From the NCBI GenBank assembly GCA_028711875.1, contig JAQTRJ010000028.1:1-12389 (forward strand): DNA of 12,389 bases, given 5' to 3'. The stretch is from a bacterium (GTDB taxonomy: Bacteria; Electryoneota; RPQS01). Positions 1 through 7,856 of the stretch are shown piece after piece; positions within the stretch are counted from its first letter, which is position 1; each line of letters begins with the position of its first letter. The notes under the pieces were generated by a model that saw only the letters and a list, made by a program, of their open reading frames with translations, did not search any database and was not told the DNA's origin. A program made the position numbers and the translations under genes.

Positions 1-706
1 CGACCAGACCCTCGCGCAGCATATCGAGCACGCGCCGGTTCACGCGTTCATAGGTTCCCCGCCGATCCGCATGAAGGAAATACAATCGCACGGGCCGCTC
101 AAGGCGCTCGCGCGGCCGCTCTTGCAGGTTCGAGAGCCGAACGCCCCGGCCGCGGCACACCGCGAGTCCGCGCAGGATGCGGTGATGATCCGCAGGATGA
201 GTGCGGGCGGCAAGCTGCGGATCGCGTTCCTGCAGTTCCGCATACAGCGCATCCAAACCGAGCGTCTCCATTTCGCGCCGTAAATCCTCGTATTCGATAG
301 CGCGTTCATCGTCTTCGCGATAGAAGCCGTCCACCAGCGCGCGCAGGTAGAGCATCGAGCCGCCGACCACGATCGGCGTGCGACCGCGATGAATGATCTG
401 CTCGATCCGCGCGCGGGCCTCGCGCGCGAACTCGCCCGCGGTCCAGCGCTCGCGAATGGACTTCTCGTCTATGAAGTGATGACGAACGCGCGCGAGCTGC
501 GCGGGCGACGGCTTCGCCGTTCCGATGCGCAGTTCCCGGAAAATCTGCCGCGAGTCCGCGCTCAGAATTTCGCCGTTCAGCCGCTCCGCCAGAGGAATTG
601 ACACATCGGTTTTCCCCGAGGCCGTGGTCCCCGCCAGAATCAAGACCGCCGGGAAACCGCTATTCAGTTCGCTTGAAGCGTCGGTCGAGTTCACTGAGGG
701 TGACAT
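1..706 (-). CDS. miaA: tRNA dimethylallyltransferase MiaA (3' end cut by window edge)
   Basis: MiaA transfers a dimethylallyl group from DMAPP to N6 of A37 in tRNAs that read codons starting with U, in the cytoplasm. About 235 residues are visible and the C-terminus lies beyond position 1. Seen directly: a P-loop GTTASGKT at residues 26-33, the substrate-tRNA motif DSRQIFREL at 51-59 followed by GTAKP at 62-66, and VVGGSMLYLRAL near 113-123, which corresponds to the usual VGGTGLYLRAL; the T-G to S-M change is mild. I chose ATG at 706, giving about 20 residues before the core; GTG at 694 is equally possible, and neither has a clear Shine-Dalgarno. Either start overlaps the end of mutL (47 or 35 bases), so translation is probably coupled. 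The order mutL-miaA is a widely conserved arrangement, which supports both calls. Identity is secure; the start is not. Confidence 0.95.
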   Translation of the reverse strand, partial: MSPSVNSTDASSELNSGFPAVLILAGTTASGKTDVSIPLAERLNGEILSADSRQIFRELRIGTAKPSPAQLARVRHHFIDEKSIRERWTAGEFAREARARIEQIIHRGRTPIVVGGSMLYLRALVDGFYREDDERAIEYEDLRREMETLGLDALYAELQERDPQLAARTHPADHHRILRGLAVCRGRGVRLSNLQERPRERLERPVRLYFLHADRRGTYERVNRRVLDMLREGLV

Positions 707-2402
707 GAATGACGGTGGGGCGTCCATGCGGGCAGGTCAGGGGAAAGCGGGTGGCGAAGAGTTCGTTCATCAGGGCGGTCATTTCATCGGCGGTCAGCAA
801 GTCTCCGGCGCGAATGGCCGCGTGACAGGCAAATCCCGCCGCCAGCGCTTCAAGCGGCTCGAAACGCGCCCGCCGAAACTCGCGGTACTCCTCGAGCATG
901 GCTCGAATCATGCCGGACTCGGAGACGCGCCGCAGTCCGGCGGGCACCGCCTCCACGCTGTAGGTTCGCTGGCCGAAATCGCGAATCTGGAATCCCAGTT
1001 TCGCGAGATCGTCGCGCACTTCGACGAACAACGCATCCATCTCGGGATCGAGTTCGAGCAGCATTGGAAAGAGCAACTGCTGCGCGTGGAAACTGCGCTC
1101 GTCGAAACTTCGGATGGCTTTTTCGAACAGCACGCGTTCGTGAGCCGCGTGCTGATCCACGATAGCGATCCCGGATTGAATTTGCGCGATTAGATGTTTC
1201 CCATGAACCTGAAAGATCGCCGGCCGCAGCAGTCCTTGTTCGGATGACAAGGCGTCGGGCGCGCGCGCTCCTGAAGTCAGCGGTGACATGTCGCCGGATG
1301 AAGCCACGGTCTGGCGGGAGAAGAGATCACTGCGCTGCGGGACGGCGACGGACGGATTTTCAGAACTGCGCTCGGCGGCGTCCGATGGCAGCACCGCCAG
1401 TCGGCTGTCCTGTACGAAACGCTCCGTCAGCACCGACCGGATCGCGCGATAGAGAGCGCCGTGCACGCGTTGCTCATCGGCGAATTTCACTTCCAGTTTG
1501 GCGGGGTGCACGTTGACGTCGAGTTCGGACGGCGCGATTTCGAGAAAGACCGCGTAAAACGGCCACTCCCCCTCTTCCAGCAGCTCGCGCAGCGCGGAGC
1601 GAACGGCCGAATGCAGCAGCGCACTCTGTACCGGCCGGCAATTCAGAAACAGATACTGGTTGCCGCGCGATTTTTTGTTAAGCTCCGGGAGTCCCACGAC
1701 TCCCGACACGACGACTCCGCCCGCTTCGAACTGCAGAGAAGCCGTCTTGTCGGAAAATCCGGCGCCGAACAAATCATTCAGGCGCGTGCTGAGGTCCGCC
1801 GGCGGCAGATTGTATTCGAGAGCATCGTCGTGCGTGAGCGTCCAGGCGATTTCGGGATAAGCAAGCGCATACTGTTTGAAGATACGAATCAGGTGAGCCA
1901 GTTCGGTGGCCGCGCTCTTCAGAAAACGCGCGCGAGCGGGAGTGTTGAAAAACAACGAATGCACGGCCATCGAGGTCCCCGCATTCGACGCGATCGGTTC
2001 ATCATGGGCAATCCGTCCCGCTTCGAGACGCAGCAGCGTGCCACTCGCGGCTCCGGTCGCGGCGGAACGCACTTCGATAAAGCTCACCGACGCAATTGAA
2101 GGCAGCGCTTCGCCGCGGAATCCCAGCGTCTTCACCGTCTGCAAGTCTTCGGCGCGCGCGAGCTTGGACGTCGCATGACGCTCGAACGCAAGCAACAGAT
2201 CATCGCGCGACATCCCGCATCCGTCGTCCACCACCTGAATCAGACTGCGGCCAGAACCCTTGAGCACGATCTGGACGCGCGTCGCTCCCGCATCAAGGGA
2301 GTTCTCGACAAGCTCCTTGAGGACGGAGGCGGCCCGTTCCACCACTTCGCCGGCGGCGATTTGGTTGACGACGTTCTCCGCGAGTATGCGAATCTTAGGC
2401 AA
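660..2402 (-). CDS. mutL: DNA mismatch repair protein MutL, endonuclease type
   Basis: MutL couples MutS mismatch recognition to strand incision. The N-terminal GHKL ATPase shows NQIAAGEVVER (13-23), catalytic Glu30 and Asn34 in KELVENSLDAG, DDGCGM (59-64), the FRGEALPSIASVS lid region, and DVNVHPAK near 295-302. A low-complexity linker spans about 330-394. The C-terminal domain has the endonuclease signature DQHAAHERVLFE (416-427, fitting DQHA-x2-E-x4-E), ACHAAIRA (525-532), CPHGRPT (557-563) and a terminal FKR (576-578), so this is a nicking MutL of the kind found in bacteria without MutH. Length is 580 aa. I chose TTG at 2402, because it gives MPKIRIL, the family's usual N-terminus, and has GGAAAG seven bases upstream. 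The ATG at 2435 would add 11 atypical residues and has no Shine-Dalgarno. The start overlaps the fchA stop by 8 bases and the 3' end overlaps miaA. Confidence 0.96.
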   Translation of the reverse strand: MPKIRILAENVVNQIAAGEVVERAASVLKELVENSLDAGATRVQIVLKGSGRSLIQVVDDGCGMSRDDLLLAFERHATSKLARAEDLQTVKTLGFRGEALPSIASVSFIEVRSAATGAASGTLLRLEAGRIAHDEPIASNAGTSMAVHSLFFNTPARARFLKSAATELAHLIRIFKQYALAYPEIAWTLTHDDALEYNLPPADLSTRLNDLFGAGFSDKTASLQFEAGGVVVSGVVGLPELNKKSRGNQYLFLNCRPVQSALLHSAVRSALRELLEEGEWPFYAVFLEIAPSELDVNVHPAKLEVKFADEQRVHGALYRAIRSVLTERFVQDSRLAVLPSDAAERSSENPSVAVPQRSDLFSRQTVASSGDMSPLTSGARAPDALSSEQGLLRPAIFQVHGKHLIAQIQSGIAIVDQHAAHERVLFEKAIRSFDERSFHAQQLLFPMLLELDPEMDALFVEVRDDLAKLGFQIRDFGQRTYSVEAVPAGLRRVSESGMIRAMLEEYREFRRARFEPLEALAAGFACHAAIRAGDLLTADEMTALMNELFATRFPLTCPHGRPTVIHVTLSELDRRFKRTE

Positions 2403-3051
2403 CGAGTTTCTTTCCGACGACGCGACGGACGTCATCGAGAAGCGAGCGACCGCGACGGCGTGCGTCTTCCACTTTTTTCCGATAGGCCGGCGCTTGATCG
2501 GCGGGCAATCCCGGCAAATTGATGAGCACGTTGGCGGCGGCGCCCTCGAGTCCGGCCAGTAGCATCTCGGCCGCCGTGCCAGCGTCGGAAACCGTATTCA
2601 CGTTTCCGTTTTCGGCCACTTCCGGCGCCAGATCGAGAGCCTGCAAGCAGAGAGACATCGTGGATTCGGGAACCTCCACCGCCTGTTTCGTCGCGGCGGC
2701 CATTTCGGTTTCCTTGGCACGCTTCTCCGCGTCGTCGCGCTCGGGAAGTTTTCCGGCGGCGCGCATTCGGTTGAAGGCAGCGGTGTCGTCGTCAATGCGT
2801 TCGGTAAGCTGCGCGCGCAGCGTTTCGATGTGCGCGCGCAATTCGATGAAGCGATCGGCGACGGACGCGTAGTTCTTTTTCCCAACGGTGAGATTGGCCA
2901 CCATCGTGAGCAGCGCGGCGCCCAGCGATCCCGCGAGGGCGGCGACGCTTCCGCCGCCGGGAGCCGGCGCCTTCGATGCGACCTGCTCGACGAATCCGGC
3001 GACTGGCTGGTAAATGAGTCTGGCGGGGAAATCTTGTTTCTGGTCGTTCAT
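2395..3051 (-). CDS. fchA: Formimidoyltetrahydrofolate cyclodeaminase
   Basis: A 218-residue stand-alone FTCD_C (cyclodeaminase) protein. The family converts 5-formimino-tetrahydrofolate to 5,10-methenyl-tetrahydrofolate with release of ammonia, in the cytoplasm. Recognised features are the glycine/alanine-rich PAPGGGSVAALAGSLGAALL segment near residues 29-48, the following MVANLT, the DDDTAAFNRM helix, and the late NTVSDAGTAAEML plus GAAANVLINLPGLP segments, all typical of the helical cyclodeaminase fold. The length is normal for the stand-alone form. The ATG at 3051 lies 11 bases after the stop of the glutamate formimidoyltransferase gene; mammals fuse the two activities in one polypeptide, so adjacency strongly supports both calls. 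No good Shine-Dalgarno is seen, suggesting translational coupling. The stop overlaps the TTG start of mutL by 8 bases. The family also includes methenyl-THF cyclohydrolase-annotated members, so the exact substrate is inferred mainly from the neighbour. Confidence 0.92.
   Translation of the reverse strand: MNDQKQDFPARLIYQPVAGFVEQVASKAPAPGGGSVAALAGSLGAALLTMVANLTVGKKNYASVADRFIELRAHIETLRAQLTERIDDDTAAFNRMRAAGKLPERDDAEKRAKETEMAAATKQAVEVPESTMSLCLQALDLAPEVAENGNVNTVSDAGTAAEMLLAGLEGAAANVLINLPGLPADQAPAYRKKVEDARRRGRSLLDDVRRVVGKKLVA
2410..2415 (-). promoter_or_regulatory. Ribosome binding site deciding the TTG start of mutL
   Basis: GGAAAG on the minus strand, seven bases before TTG 2402 and inside the last codons of fchA. 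It favours the TTG start, which yields the canonical MutL N-terminus, over the ATG at 2435. Confidence 0.6.
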
Positions 3052-3062
3052 GATCTGTGGTG

Positions 3063-4103
3063 TTACGATGCGATGGTGTATTCGATGATTTTCTTATCGG
3101 GATCGAAGGGGCGGTAGGCGGAAAAACCCAGTTTATCGCCGGCGAGACGCACGGCATCGCGGGCCGACGCGGGACGCGGGAGTCCGTCGCGCCAGACGTA
3201 GTATTCGGCGGCGAGCAGCACGGCTTCGAGCGGAATCAGTCCGACCACTTCCGTGCCGTTGACGTTCACGCCGCGCGCAGCTGCTTCGTGCTTCACCTGC
3301 TCGAACGCGATATGCGGTGCGGTGATGAGATAGTTCGTCAGGTTCATCGAAATCTGGCAGAACTTATCCTCATCAAGATAGACTCCCATTCCCTTGACTT
3401 CGAGCAGCGGACCGGGCTGAAACACCTTTTTCCCCGTCGGTGACAGCAGCTCCGCGCCGTGACGATCCTTAAGCGGCCACCCCATCTGGCGGACATGAAG
3501 CGCGATATCCTGCGCGACGTTCACGTCGTCTGTTTTCAGATTCACGTTAAACGCGACCAGAAAGAAGCGCGCCCCGGTGATCAGGCAGCCGAACGAGGGC
3601 ACAAACGCCGCCGGTCCAAAATCGGGCGTCCACTCGGGAGCTTTCAGTTTCTCTTCGAGCGCCTCGTACTCCCCCTTGCGCACTTTCGCCAGATTAGCGC
3701 GCTCAGGACGCGCGGCTGCCGCCTCGTAGAGATAGACGGGAATCTGCAATTCTTCGCCGACGCGCCGGCCGAGCCGCCGGGCCAGTTCGGCGCATTCCGC
3801 CATGCGGATTCCCTTGACCGGAACGAACGGCGCGACGTCCACCGCGCCGCTGCGGGGATGGCTTCCCTTGTGCGTCGTCATGTCAATTTCCTCGCGCGCG
3901 GCCGAGACCAAGCGAAAGGTGGCTTCGACGCAGGCGTCCGGATCGCCGGCATAGGTAATCACGCAGCGGTTATAATCGCCGTTGGGATCCACGTCCAGCA
4001 GCGACACTCCCGGCACCGTTCGCACGGTATTGGCGATGCGCCGGATTTTTTCTTGATCGCGCCCCTCGGAAATGTTGGGGACGCATTCGACAATGGCTTC
4101 CAT
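3063..4103 (-). CDS. ftcD: Glutamate formimidoyltransferase
   Basis: A 346-residue cytoplasmic enzyme that moves the formimino group from N-formimino-L-glutamate to tetrahydrofolate, the last step of one histidine-degradation route. It begins MEAIVECVPNISEGRD, the classic N-terminus of the FTCD N-terminal subdomain. HKGSHPRSGAVDVAPFVPV follows at 78-96; the histidine of SHPR is residue 82, in the same place as the catalytic His82 I recall for the mammalian enzyme. PVYLYEAAA (116-124 region), FGPAAFVPSFGCLITGAR and FNVNLKT belong to the two subdomains. I rejected the longer reading frame back to 4208, because its first 35 residues do not match the family and it would overlap dacB; ATG 4103 is 20 bases after the dacB stop. 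The partner cyclodeaminase follows 11 bases downstream. No hutH, hutU or hutI is present in the window, so the source of formiminoglutamate is not shown. Confidence 0.95.
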   Translation of the reverse strand: MEAIVECVPNISEGRDQEKIRRIANTVRTVPGVSLLDVDPNGDYNRCVITYAGDPDACVEATFRLVSAAREEIDMTTHKGSHPRSGAVDVAPFVPVKGIRMAECAELARRLGRRVGEELQIPVYLYEAAAARPERANLAKVRKGEYEALEEKLKAPEWTPDFGPAAFVPSFGCLITGARFFLVAFNVNLKTDDVNVAQDIALHVRQMGWPLKDRHGAELLSPTGKKVFQPGPLLEVKGMGVYLDEDKFCQISMNLTNYLITAPHIAFEQVKHEAAARGVNVNGTEVVGLIPLEAVLLAAEYYVWRDGLPRPASARDAVRLAGDKLGFSAYRPFDPDKKIIEYTIAS

Positions 4104-4123
4104 AATGTTCGCGTGAAAAATTG

Positions 4124-5605
4124 CTATGGATAGGTCTTCAGGAATTGCTCGATCAGATGATCCTGCGCCCCGCGGACGTGGGGCAGCGTGCATTGGAAGT
4201 GATTGCACAACACGGCAAACGCCATCGTGTCGCCGGACAGGGTTTCGGCATAGCCCGCGACGCCCGATACATGGCTCATAGAGCCGGTTTTTCCGATCAC
4301 GCGGCGCGCGGTCAGCGGCATGCTTAGGCGATGGGACAGCGTCCCATCCACACCGGCGATTGACAACGAAGACTCGAACGCCGCGCTGTGCGGATGCCGG
4401 TGCATGGCGCGAAGGAAGCGCGTGATCGCGCGGGCACTGACGACATTTTTCCGGCTAAGCCCACAGCCGTCCTCGAGGTGCATCTCCTTCGATTCGACGC
4501 CGCATCGCGCGGCGAAGCTCATCAGCGCCTTCACACCGTGACGGCGTTCGGGCGATCCGGTTTCGGCTGCACCGACAGCAGCCAGGAGATACTCGGCGGC
4601 ATAATTGTCGCTGTCCTTGTTGATCAGAGTGACGAGCTGCGTCAGGGGCGGGGAGCAATGCACATAAAACGGTTCTCCACTCGGCGGACCGAAGGAGCTG
4701 CGGTCCACGACAATATCGCCGCCAATCGCAATGCCGCGCTGTTCAAGCGCATCGCGGAGCGCACATCCGAAATAGCGCGCGGGATCCTGCATCGGCACCC
4801 AGAGAAACTCGCCGTCGTCGTGAACGGGAATCTCGCCAACCACCGAGATTGACGTGTCGCGCGGCAGCGACCACATCTCGATCATGGGTGAGGAATCGGC
4901 GTTGCTCGTGACGACATTCGAGCGAACGGAGAGCGGAGCGTAGTCAGGATCCACGGTGAACCGTGGCGCTCCGTCCACGGTTTCCGAGGGAAATATTCCC
5001 AGGTGGCAGACGTTGCTGTTAAATCCGAAGCCGTCCAGCGGCGGCGCGAAACCCGCGTTGACGTCGCCCATCTCCCAGCCCGCGGCGGCGCTCTCCAGCC
5101 GATAGGGCCACACGCGCAGAACCAGATTTCCGGAAATGCCGCGCACGCCGCGATCCTTCAGGCTGTCCGCCCAAGCGCGGAGCGCAGGCGCATGAAAATA
5201 TTTCGCAGATTTGATCTCGGGAGTGGGATCGCCTCCCGCCTGCACAATCAGATCGCCCTGAAGTTCTCCCGAATCAAGCAACGGGCCGTCTCGAAAGCAC
5301 GGGGTGGTAAATTGAAAATCCGCGCCCAGCGCATCGAGAGCGGCGGCCGTCACGAACAGCTTCGTGAGCGACGCGGGAATGAGCAGCCGATCTCCGTCGT
5401 ACTCATAAACCAGCGAATCGCCGCTGAGGGAATAGAACGCGATGCTCCACGACGCTCCACGGAACGTATTCTCCGAGATCACCGACTCCACATAGTCGTC
5501 AAATGAGCCGGAAGCCGATTCGTCCGCCGCGAACAAAACGGGCGACGCTCCAAACAGCAAAAATAGGACAAGAACACAACGGATCACAGGGAAACCACCA
5601 AGCAT
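4124..5605 (-). CDS. dacB: D-alanyl-D-alanine carboxypeptidase/endopeptidase, PBP4 family (peptidase S13)
   Basis: A 493-residue exported penicillin-binding protein of the DacB/PBP4 family, which trims or cleaves peptidoglycan cross-bridges in the periplasm. The N-terminus has a signal peptide (hydrophobic core about residues 8-20, likely cleavage near 26-27 after LFA). All three active-site motifs are present: SLTK at 79-82 (nucleophile Ser79), SDN at 332-334, and KTG at 439-441. The roughly 250 residues between SxxK and SDN are the long insert typical of S13 enzymes, including GGDPT near 124-128. I chose ATG 5605, because it places the signal peptide directly at the N-terminus; the open frame extends to 5746 but the extra residues are proline-rich, overlap the Xer gene and would bury the signal. 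It lies 46 bases after xer and 20 bases before ftcD. Together with the PASTA protein it is one of two probable cell-wall genes in this cluster. Confidence 0.95.
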   Translation of the reverse strand: MLGGFPVIRCVLVLFLLFGASPVLFAADESASGSFDDYVESVISENTFRGASWSIAFYSLSGDSLVYEYDGDRLLIPASLTKLFVTAAALDALGADFQFTTPCFRDGPLLDSGELQGDLIVQAGGDPTPEIKSAKYFHAPALRAWADSLKDRGVRGISGNLVLRVWPYRLESAAAGWEMGDVNAGFAPPLDGFGFNSNVCHLGIFPSETVDGAPRFTVDPDYAPLSVRSNVVTSNADSSPMIEMWSLPRDTSISVVGEIPVHDDGEFLWVPMQDPARYFGCALRDALEQRGIAIGGDIVVDRSSFGPPSGEPFYVHCSPPLTQLVTLINKDSDNYAAEYLLAAVGAAETGSPERRHGVKALMSFAARCGVESKEMHLEDGCGLSRKNVVSARAITRFLRAMHRHPHSAAFESSLSIAGVDGTLSHRLSMPLTARRVIGKTGSMSHVSGVAGYAETLSGDTMAFAVLCNHFQCTLPHVRGAQDHLIEQFLKTYP

Positions 5606-5651
5606 GCGGTCGGGGAATCGGGATGAAGATAAAACAATGGTCACGGGGGCT

Positions 5652-6611
5652 TCAGCCGCGGGGATGAAAGCTGCGCACGGTTTCGCGAAGATATTCACGG
5701 TCGAGATGGGTGTAAATCTCCGTGGTGGAGATCGAGGCGTGGCCAAGCAGTTCCTGAACCACGCGCAGATCCGCCCCGCCTTCGAGCAGATGAGTGGCGA
5801 AAGTATGGCGAAACGTGTGGGGAGTCACGGGAGTCTCGATGCCCGACGCCTGAAGGTAGCGCTGCAGCACCCGCCCGAAACCGAAGCGCGTCAGCGGCCG
5901 GCCGTGTTGATTCAGAAACAGGACATCGCGCGCTTCCGGCGGAAGCGGCCGCGCTTTTCCATCGCGCGTTTGTCCGCGCACGTGTTCGCGACCGGCGAAC
6001 AGGTACTCCTTCAGAGTCGCATACGCACGCTCCCCGAACGGCACGAACCGTTCCTTCCCCCCTTTACCCGACACACGCAGGAGACGCTCTTCGAAAAGAA
6101 CATCCCGGCGCCGCAATCCCACGAGCTCGGAGACCCGCAGGCCGCACGAATAAGCGATTTCGATCATCGCGCGATCGCGCAACGACACGGGGGCCTCATC
6201 CGTCACTGCCGCGAGCAGCCGCTCGACATCTTCCACGGTCAGCACACCAGGCAGATAGCGGGGCAGCTTGGGACCTTCCAGAGTCTCGGCCGGATTTGAG
6301 GTCGCGAATCCTTCCATCGCCCGCCAGCGAAAGAAACCGCGGAGCGAAGAAAGATGCCGGGCCAGACTGCGCGGCGCAAGAAACTCGCCGAGTTCGCGCA
6401 GATAACGTTCGAGCGTGCGGTGATCTACGTCGTCGAACGCCTGCTGCCGCGCTGTCAGCCATGTCCGAAAGGCGTGAAGATCGCGCTCGTAGCTCTGGAG
6501 CGTGTTCGCGCGCAAGTCCGCTTCGAACGCCGCCTGCGCGAGATAGGTGCGAATCTCCAGCGCCGCGGATTCCTCAGGCGCGGACGAACGGATTGCTTTG
6601 CCGCTCTTCAC
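5652..6611 (-). CDS. xerD: Site-specific tyrosine recombinase, XerC/XerD family
   Basis: A 319-residue recombinase that in this family resolves chromosome dimers at dif. An N-terminal SAM-like core-binding domain (about 15-105) includes LRANTLQSYERDL and SSLRGFFRW. The catalytic domain has the complete set of residues: Arg159 in CGLRVSELVGL, Lys183 in GKGGKERFVPF, His265 and Arg268 in HTFRHTFATHLL, His291 in LLGHASISTTEIYTH, and nucleophile Tyr300. The tail ends FHPRG, closer to XerD than to XerC, but C versus D cannot be settled without a search of the genome. The start is a best guess: GTG 6611 gives a normal Xer length and overlaps the upstream hydrolase gene by 38 bases. The frame is open back to 6818, but those residues do not resemble Xer and lie over the hydrolase. 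A housekeeping context, normal length and lack of flanking repeats argue against a phage or integron integrase. Confidence 0.93.
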   Translation of the reverse strand: MKSGKAIRSSAPEESAALEIRTYLAQAAFEADLRANTLQSYERDLHAFRTWLTARQQAFDDVDHRTLERYLRELGEFLAPRSLARHLSSLRGFFRWRAMEGFATSNPAETLEGPKLPRYLPGVLTVEDVERLLAAVTDEAPVSLRDRAMIEIAYSCGLRVSELVGLRRRDVLFEERLLRVSGKGGKERFVPFGERAYATLKEYLFAGREHVRGQTRDGKARPLPPEARDVLFLNQHGRPLTRFGFGRVLQRYLQASGIETPVTPHTFRHTFATHLLEGGADLRVVQELLGHASISTTEIYTHLDREYLRETVRSFHPRG

Positions 6612-7200
6612 GGATGGTGGTGGTAGGCCCGTGTCCGGGGTAGACCACGGTCTCGCCGGGAAGCGTGTACAGCTTAACGCGAATGGCTTCGAGCAGATCG
6701 CGTTCGCAGGAATCGGGAAAATCCGTGCGGCCGATTCCGCCCGCGAATAACGTGTCTCCGGAAATGATAAATCCCGGGTGATAAAAAACAAGCGAACCGG
6801 GCGAATGCCCCGGCACATGCTTCACGACAAGCTCGCCCTCTCCGACGGTCAGGGTATCTCCGTCCGCCAGGGTGCCGTCGGCATCGGGCGAGAGCACGGA
6901 TTCTCCCAGATACAGAGAGAGATTTCTTGCGGGATCGGTGAGCATCGGCCGATCCAGCGGATGGATAAGCAGCGGGATGCCGAAATGCTCCTTGACTTCG
7001 CGGTTGGCAAGAATATGATCGCAATGCCCGTGAGTGTTCACCAGACAGACGGGATGCAGGCCGCGCGCAGCGATGCGTTCGATCAGAGTCTCGGTCTCGC
7101 CCGGCGCGTCGAAAATCGCCGCCTGCCGCGTGCGCTCGCACCAGACGATCAGCGAATTCACGGCGAACGGGCCGGCAACCTGTGATTCGACATTCAACAC
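6574..7200 (-). CDS. Metallo-beta-lactamase-fold hydrolase, glyoxalase II-like (YcbL type)
   Basis: A 208-residue soluble MBL-fold protein. The metal-binding motif THGHCDH supplies His57, His59, Asp61 and His62; the remaining ligands are His132 in VPGHSPGS, Asp149 in SGDTLF and His190 in YPGHGPTT, so both zinc sites are intact. It lacks the extra C-terminal helical domain of full glyoxalase II, as in the compact YcbL type that can hydrolyse S-lactoylglutathione. The substrate cannot be read from sequence; a small thioester or ester is likely. The GTG start at 7200 overlaps the rpe stop by 7 bases; TTG at 7197 is an alternative. Its 3' end overlaps the proposed start of the Xer gene. A beta-lactamase role is unlikely because there is no signal peptide and it sits inside a housekeeping operon. 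Confidence 0.9.
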   Translation of the reverse strand: MLNVESQVAGPFAVNSLIVWCERTRQAAIFDAPGETETLIERIAARGLHPVCLVNTHGHCDHILANREVKEHFGIPLLIHPLDRPMLTDPARNLSLYLGESVLSPDADGTLADGDTLTVGEGELVVKHVPGHSPGSLVFYHPGFIISGDTLFAGGIGRTDFPDSCERDLLEAIRVKLYTLPGETVVYPGHGPTTTIREERQSNPFVRA

Positions 7201-7856
7201 GTCGCCGCTTCACGCAGACGCCGAACGTTCTCGGCGATGTTTCCTTGGAACACCGCTGTCCCCGCCACGAGCACGTCGGCTCCGGCTTTCCGCACACGCG
7301 GCGCGGTGTTCTCGTCAATCCCGCCGTCCACGGCAATCCGGAACTCGGCCCGGCCGTCGCGGCGCCAGCGATCGGCTTCGGCGATCTTCGGAACAACCTC
7401 GTCCATGAAACGCTGACCGCCGAAACCGGGATTCACGGTCATGACCAGCAACAGATCGAAATCGCCCAGCACAGATTCCAGAGTCTGCATCGGCGTGGCC
7501 GGTTTGACCGAAACTCCGGAACGAATGCCGAAGGAACGAATCCGCGACAGGACACTGCGCAGATCGGAACACGTCTCTTGATGCACCGTGATGTACGCGG
7601 CCCCCGCGTCGCGATACCATCCCAGCGAGTCTTCCGGCCGCTCGATCATCAAATGCACGTCAAGGGGAAGCGAGGTCAGGGCATGAAGCCGGCGAATAAC
7701 CGGAGGGCCGAACGTCAAGTTGGGAACAAAATGACCGTCCATCACATCGCAATGAATCAGGTCGGCGCCGGCCGCCTCGCACTGCCGCACCTGCGCACCC
7801 AAATCGGCGAAATCCGCGGCCAGCAGGGACGGCGCGATCCAGAGAGGATTCGTCAA
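7194..7856 (-). CDS. rpe: Ribulose-phosphate 3-epimerase
   Basis: A 220-residue TIM-barrel enzyme that interconverts ribulose 5-phosphate and xylulose 5-phosphate in the cytoplasmic pentose phosphate pathway. Seen: IAPSLLAADF (7-16), HCDVMDGHFVPN with metal-site His35 and acid/base Asp37, DVHLMIERP with His68, VNPGFGGQRF (141-150), and AVDGGI with Asp177, followed by the phosphate-binding VAGTAVF. This is the full catalytic set at normal length. The start is TTG at 7856, because the conserved IAPSLLAADF begins six residues later and no ATG is nearby. GGGAG lies seven bases upstream, and the TTGA of start and stop gives a 4-base overlap with the PASTA gene. The neighbourhood rsmB-PASTA-rpe recalls the rsmB-prpC-prkC-rsgA-rpe cluster of Firmicutes. 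Confidence 0.97.
   Translation of the reverse strand: MTNPLWIAPSLLAADFADLGAQVRQCEAAGADLIHCDVMDGHFVPNLTFGPPVIRRLHALTSLPLDVHLMIERPEDSLGWYRDAGAAYITVHQETCSDLRSVLSRIRSFGIRSGVSVKPATPMQTLESVLGDFDLLLVMTVNPGFGGQRFMDEVVPKIAEADRWRRDGRAEFRIAVDGGIDENTAPRVRKAGADVLVAGTAVFQGNIAENVRRLREAATC

Noticed and set aside
525..1193. A 222-codon plus-strand open frame opposite the mutL 3' end
   Set aside because: It is antisense to the conserved MutL endonuclease domain and shows no domain of its own.
3459..4133. A 224-codon plus-strand open frame opposite the formimidoyltransferase gene
   Set aside because: It has no recognisable motif and lies wholly antisense to a well-supported enzyme gene.
4104..4208. Upstream extension of the formimidoyltransferase to 4208
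   Set aside because: The additional residues do not match the family and would overlap dacB by 85 bases; the normal N-terminus begins at 4103.
5652..6611. Tyrosine recombinase as a sign of an integrated element
   Set aside because: Length, residues and tail fit the housekeeping Xer family, neighbours are core genes, and no attachment-site repeats or cargo were seen.
6574..7200. Metallo-beta-lactamase fold as an antibiotic-resistance gene
   Set aside because: There is no signal peptide, the size and motifs fit glyoxalase II-like hydrolases, and it is embedded between rpe and xer.
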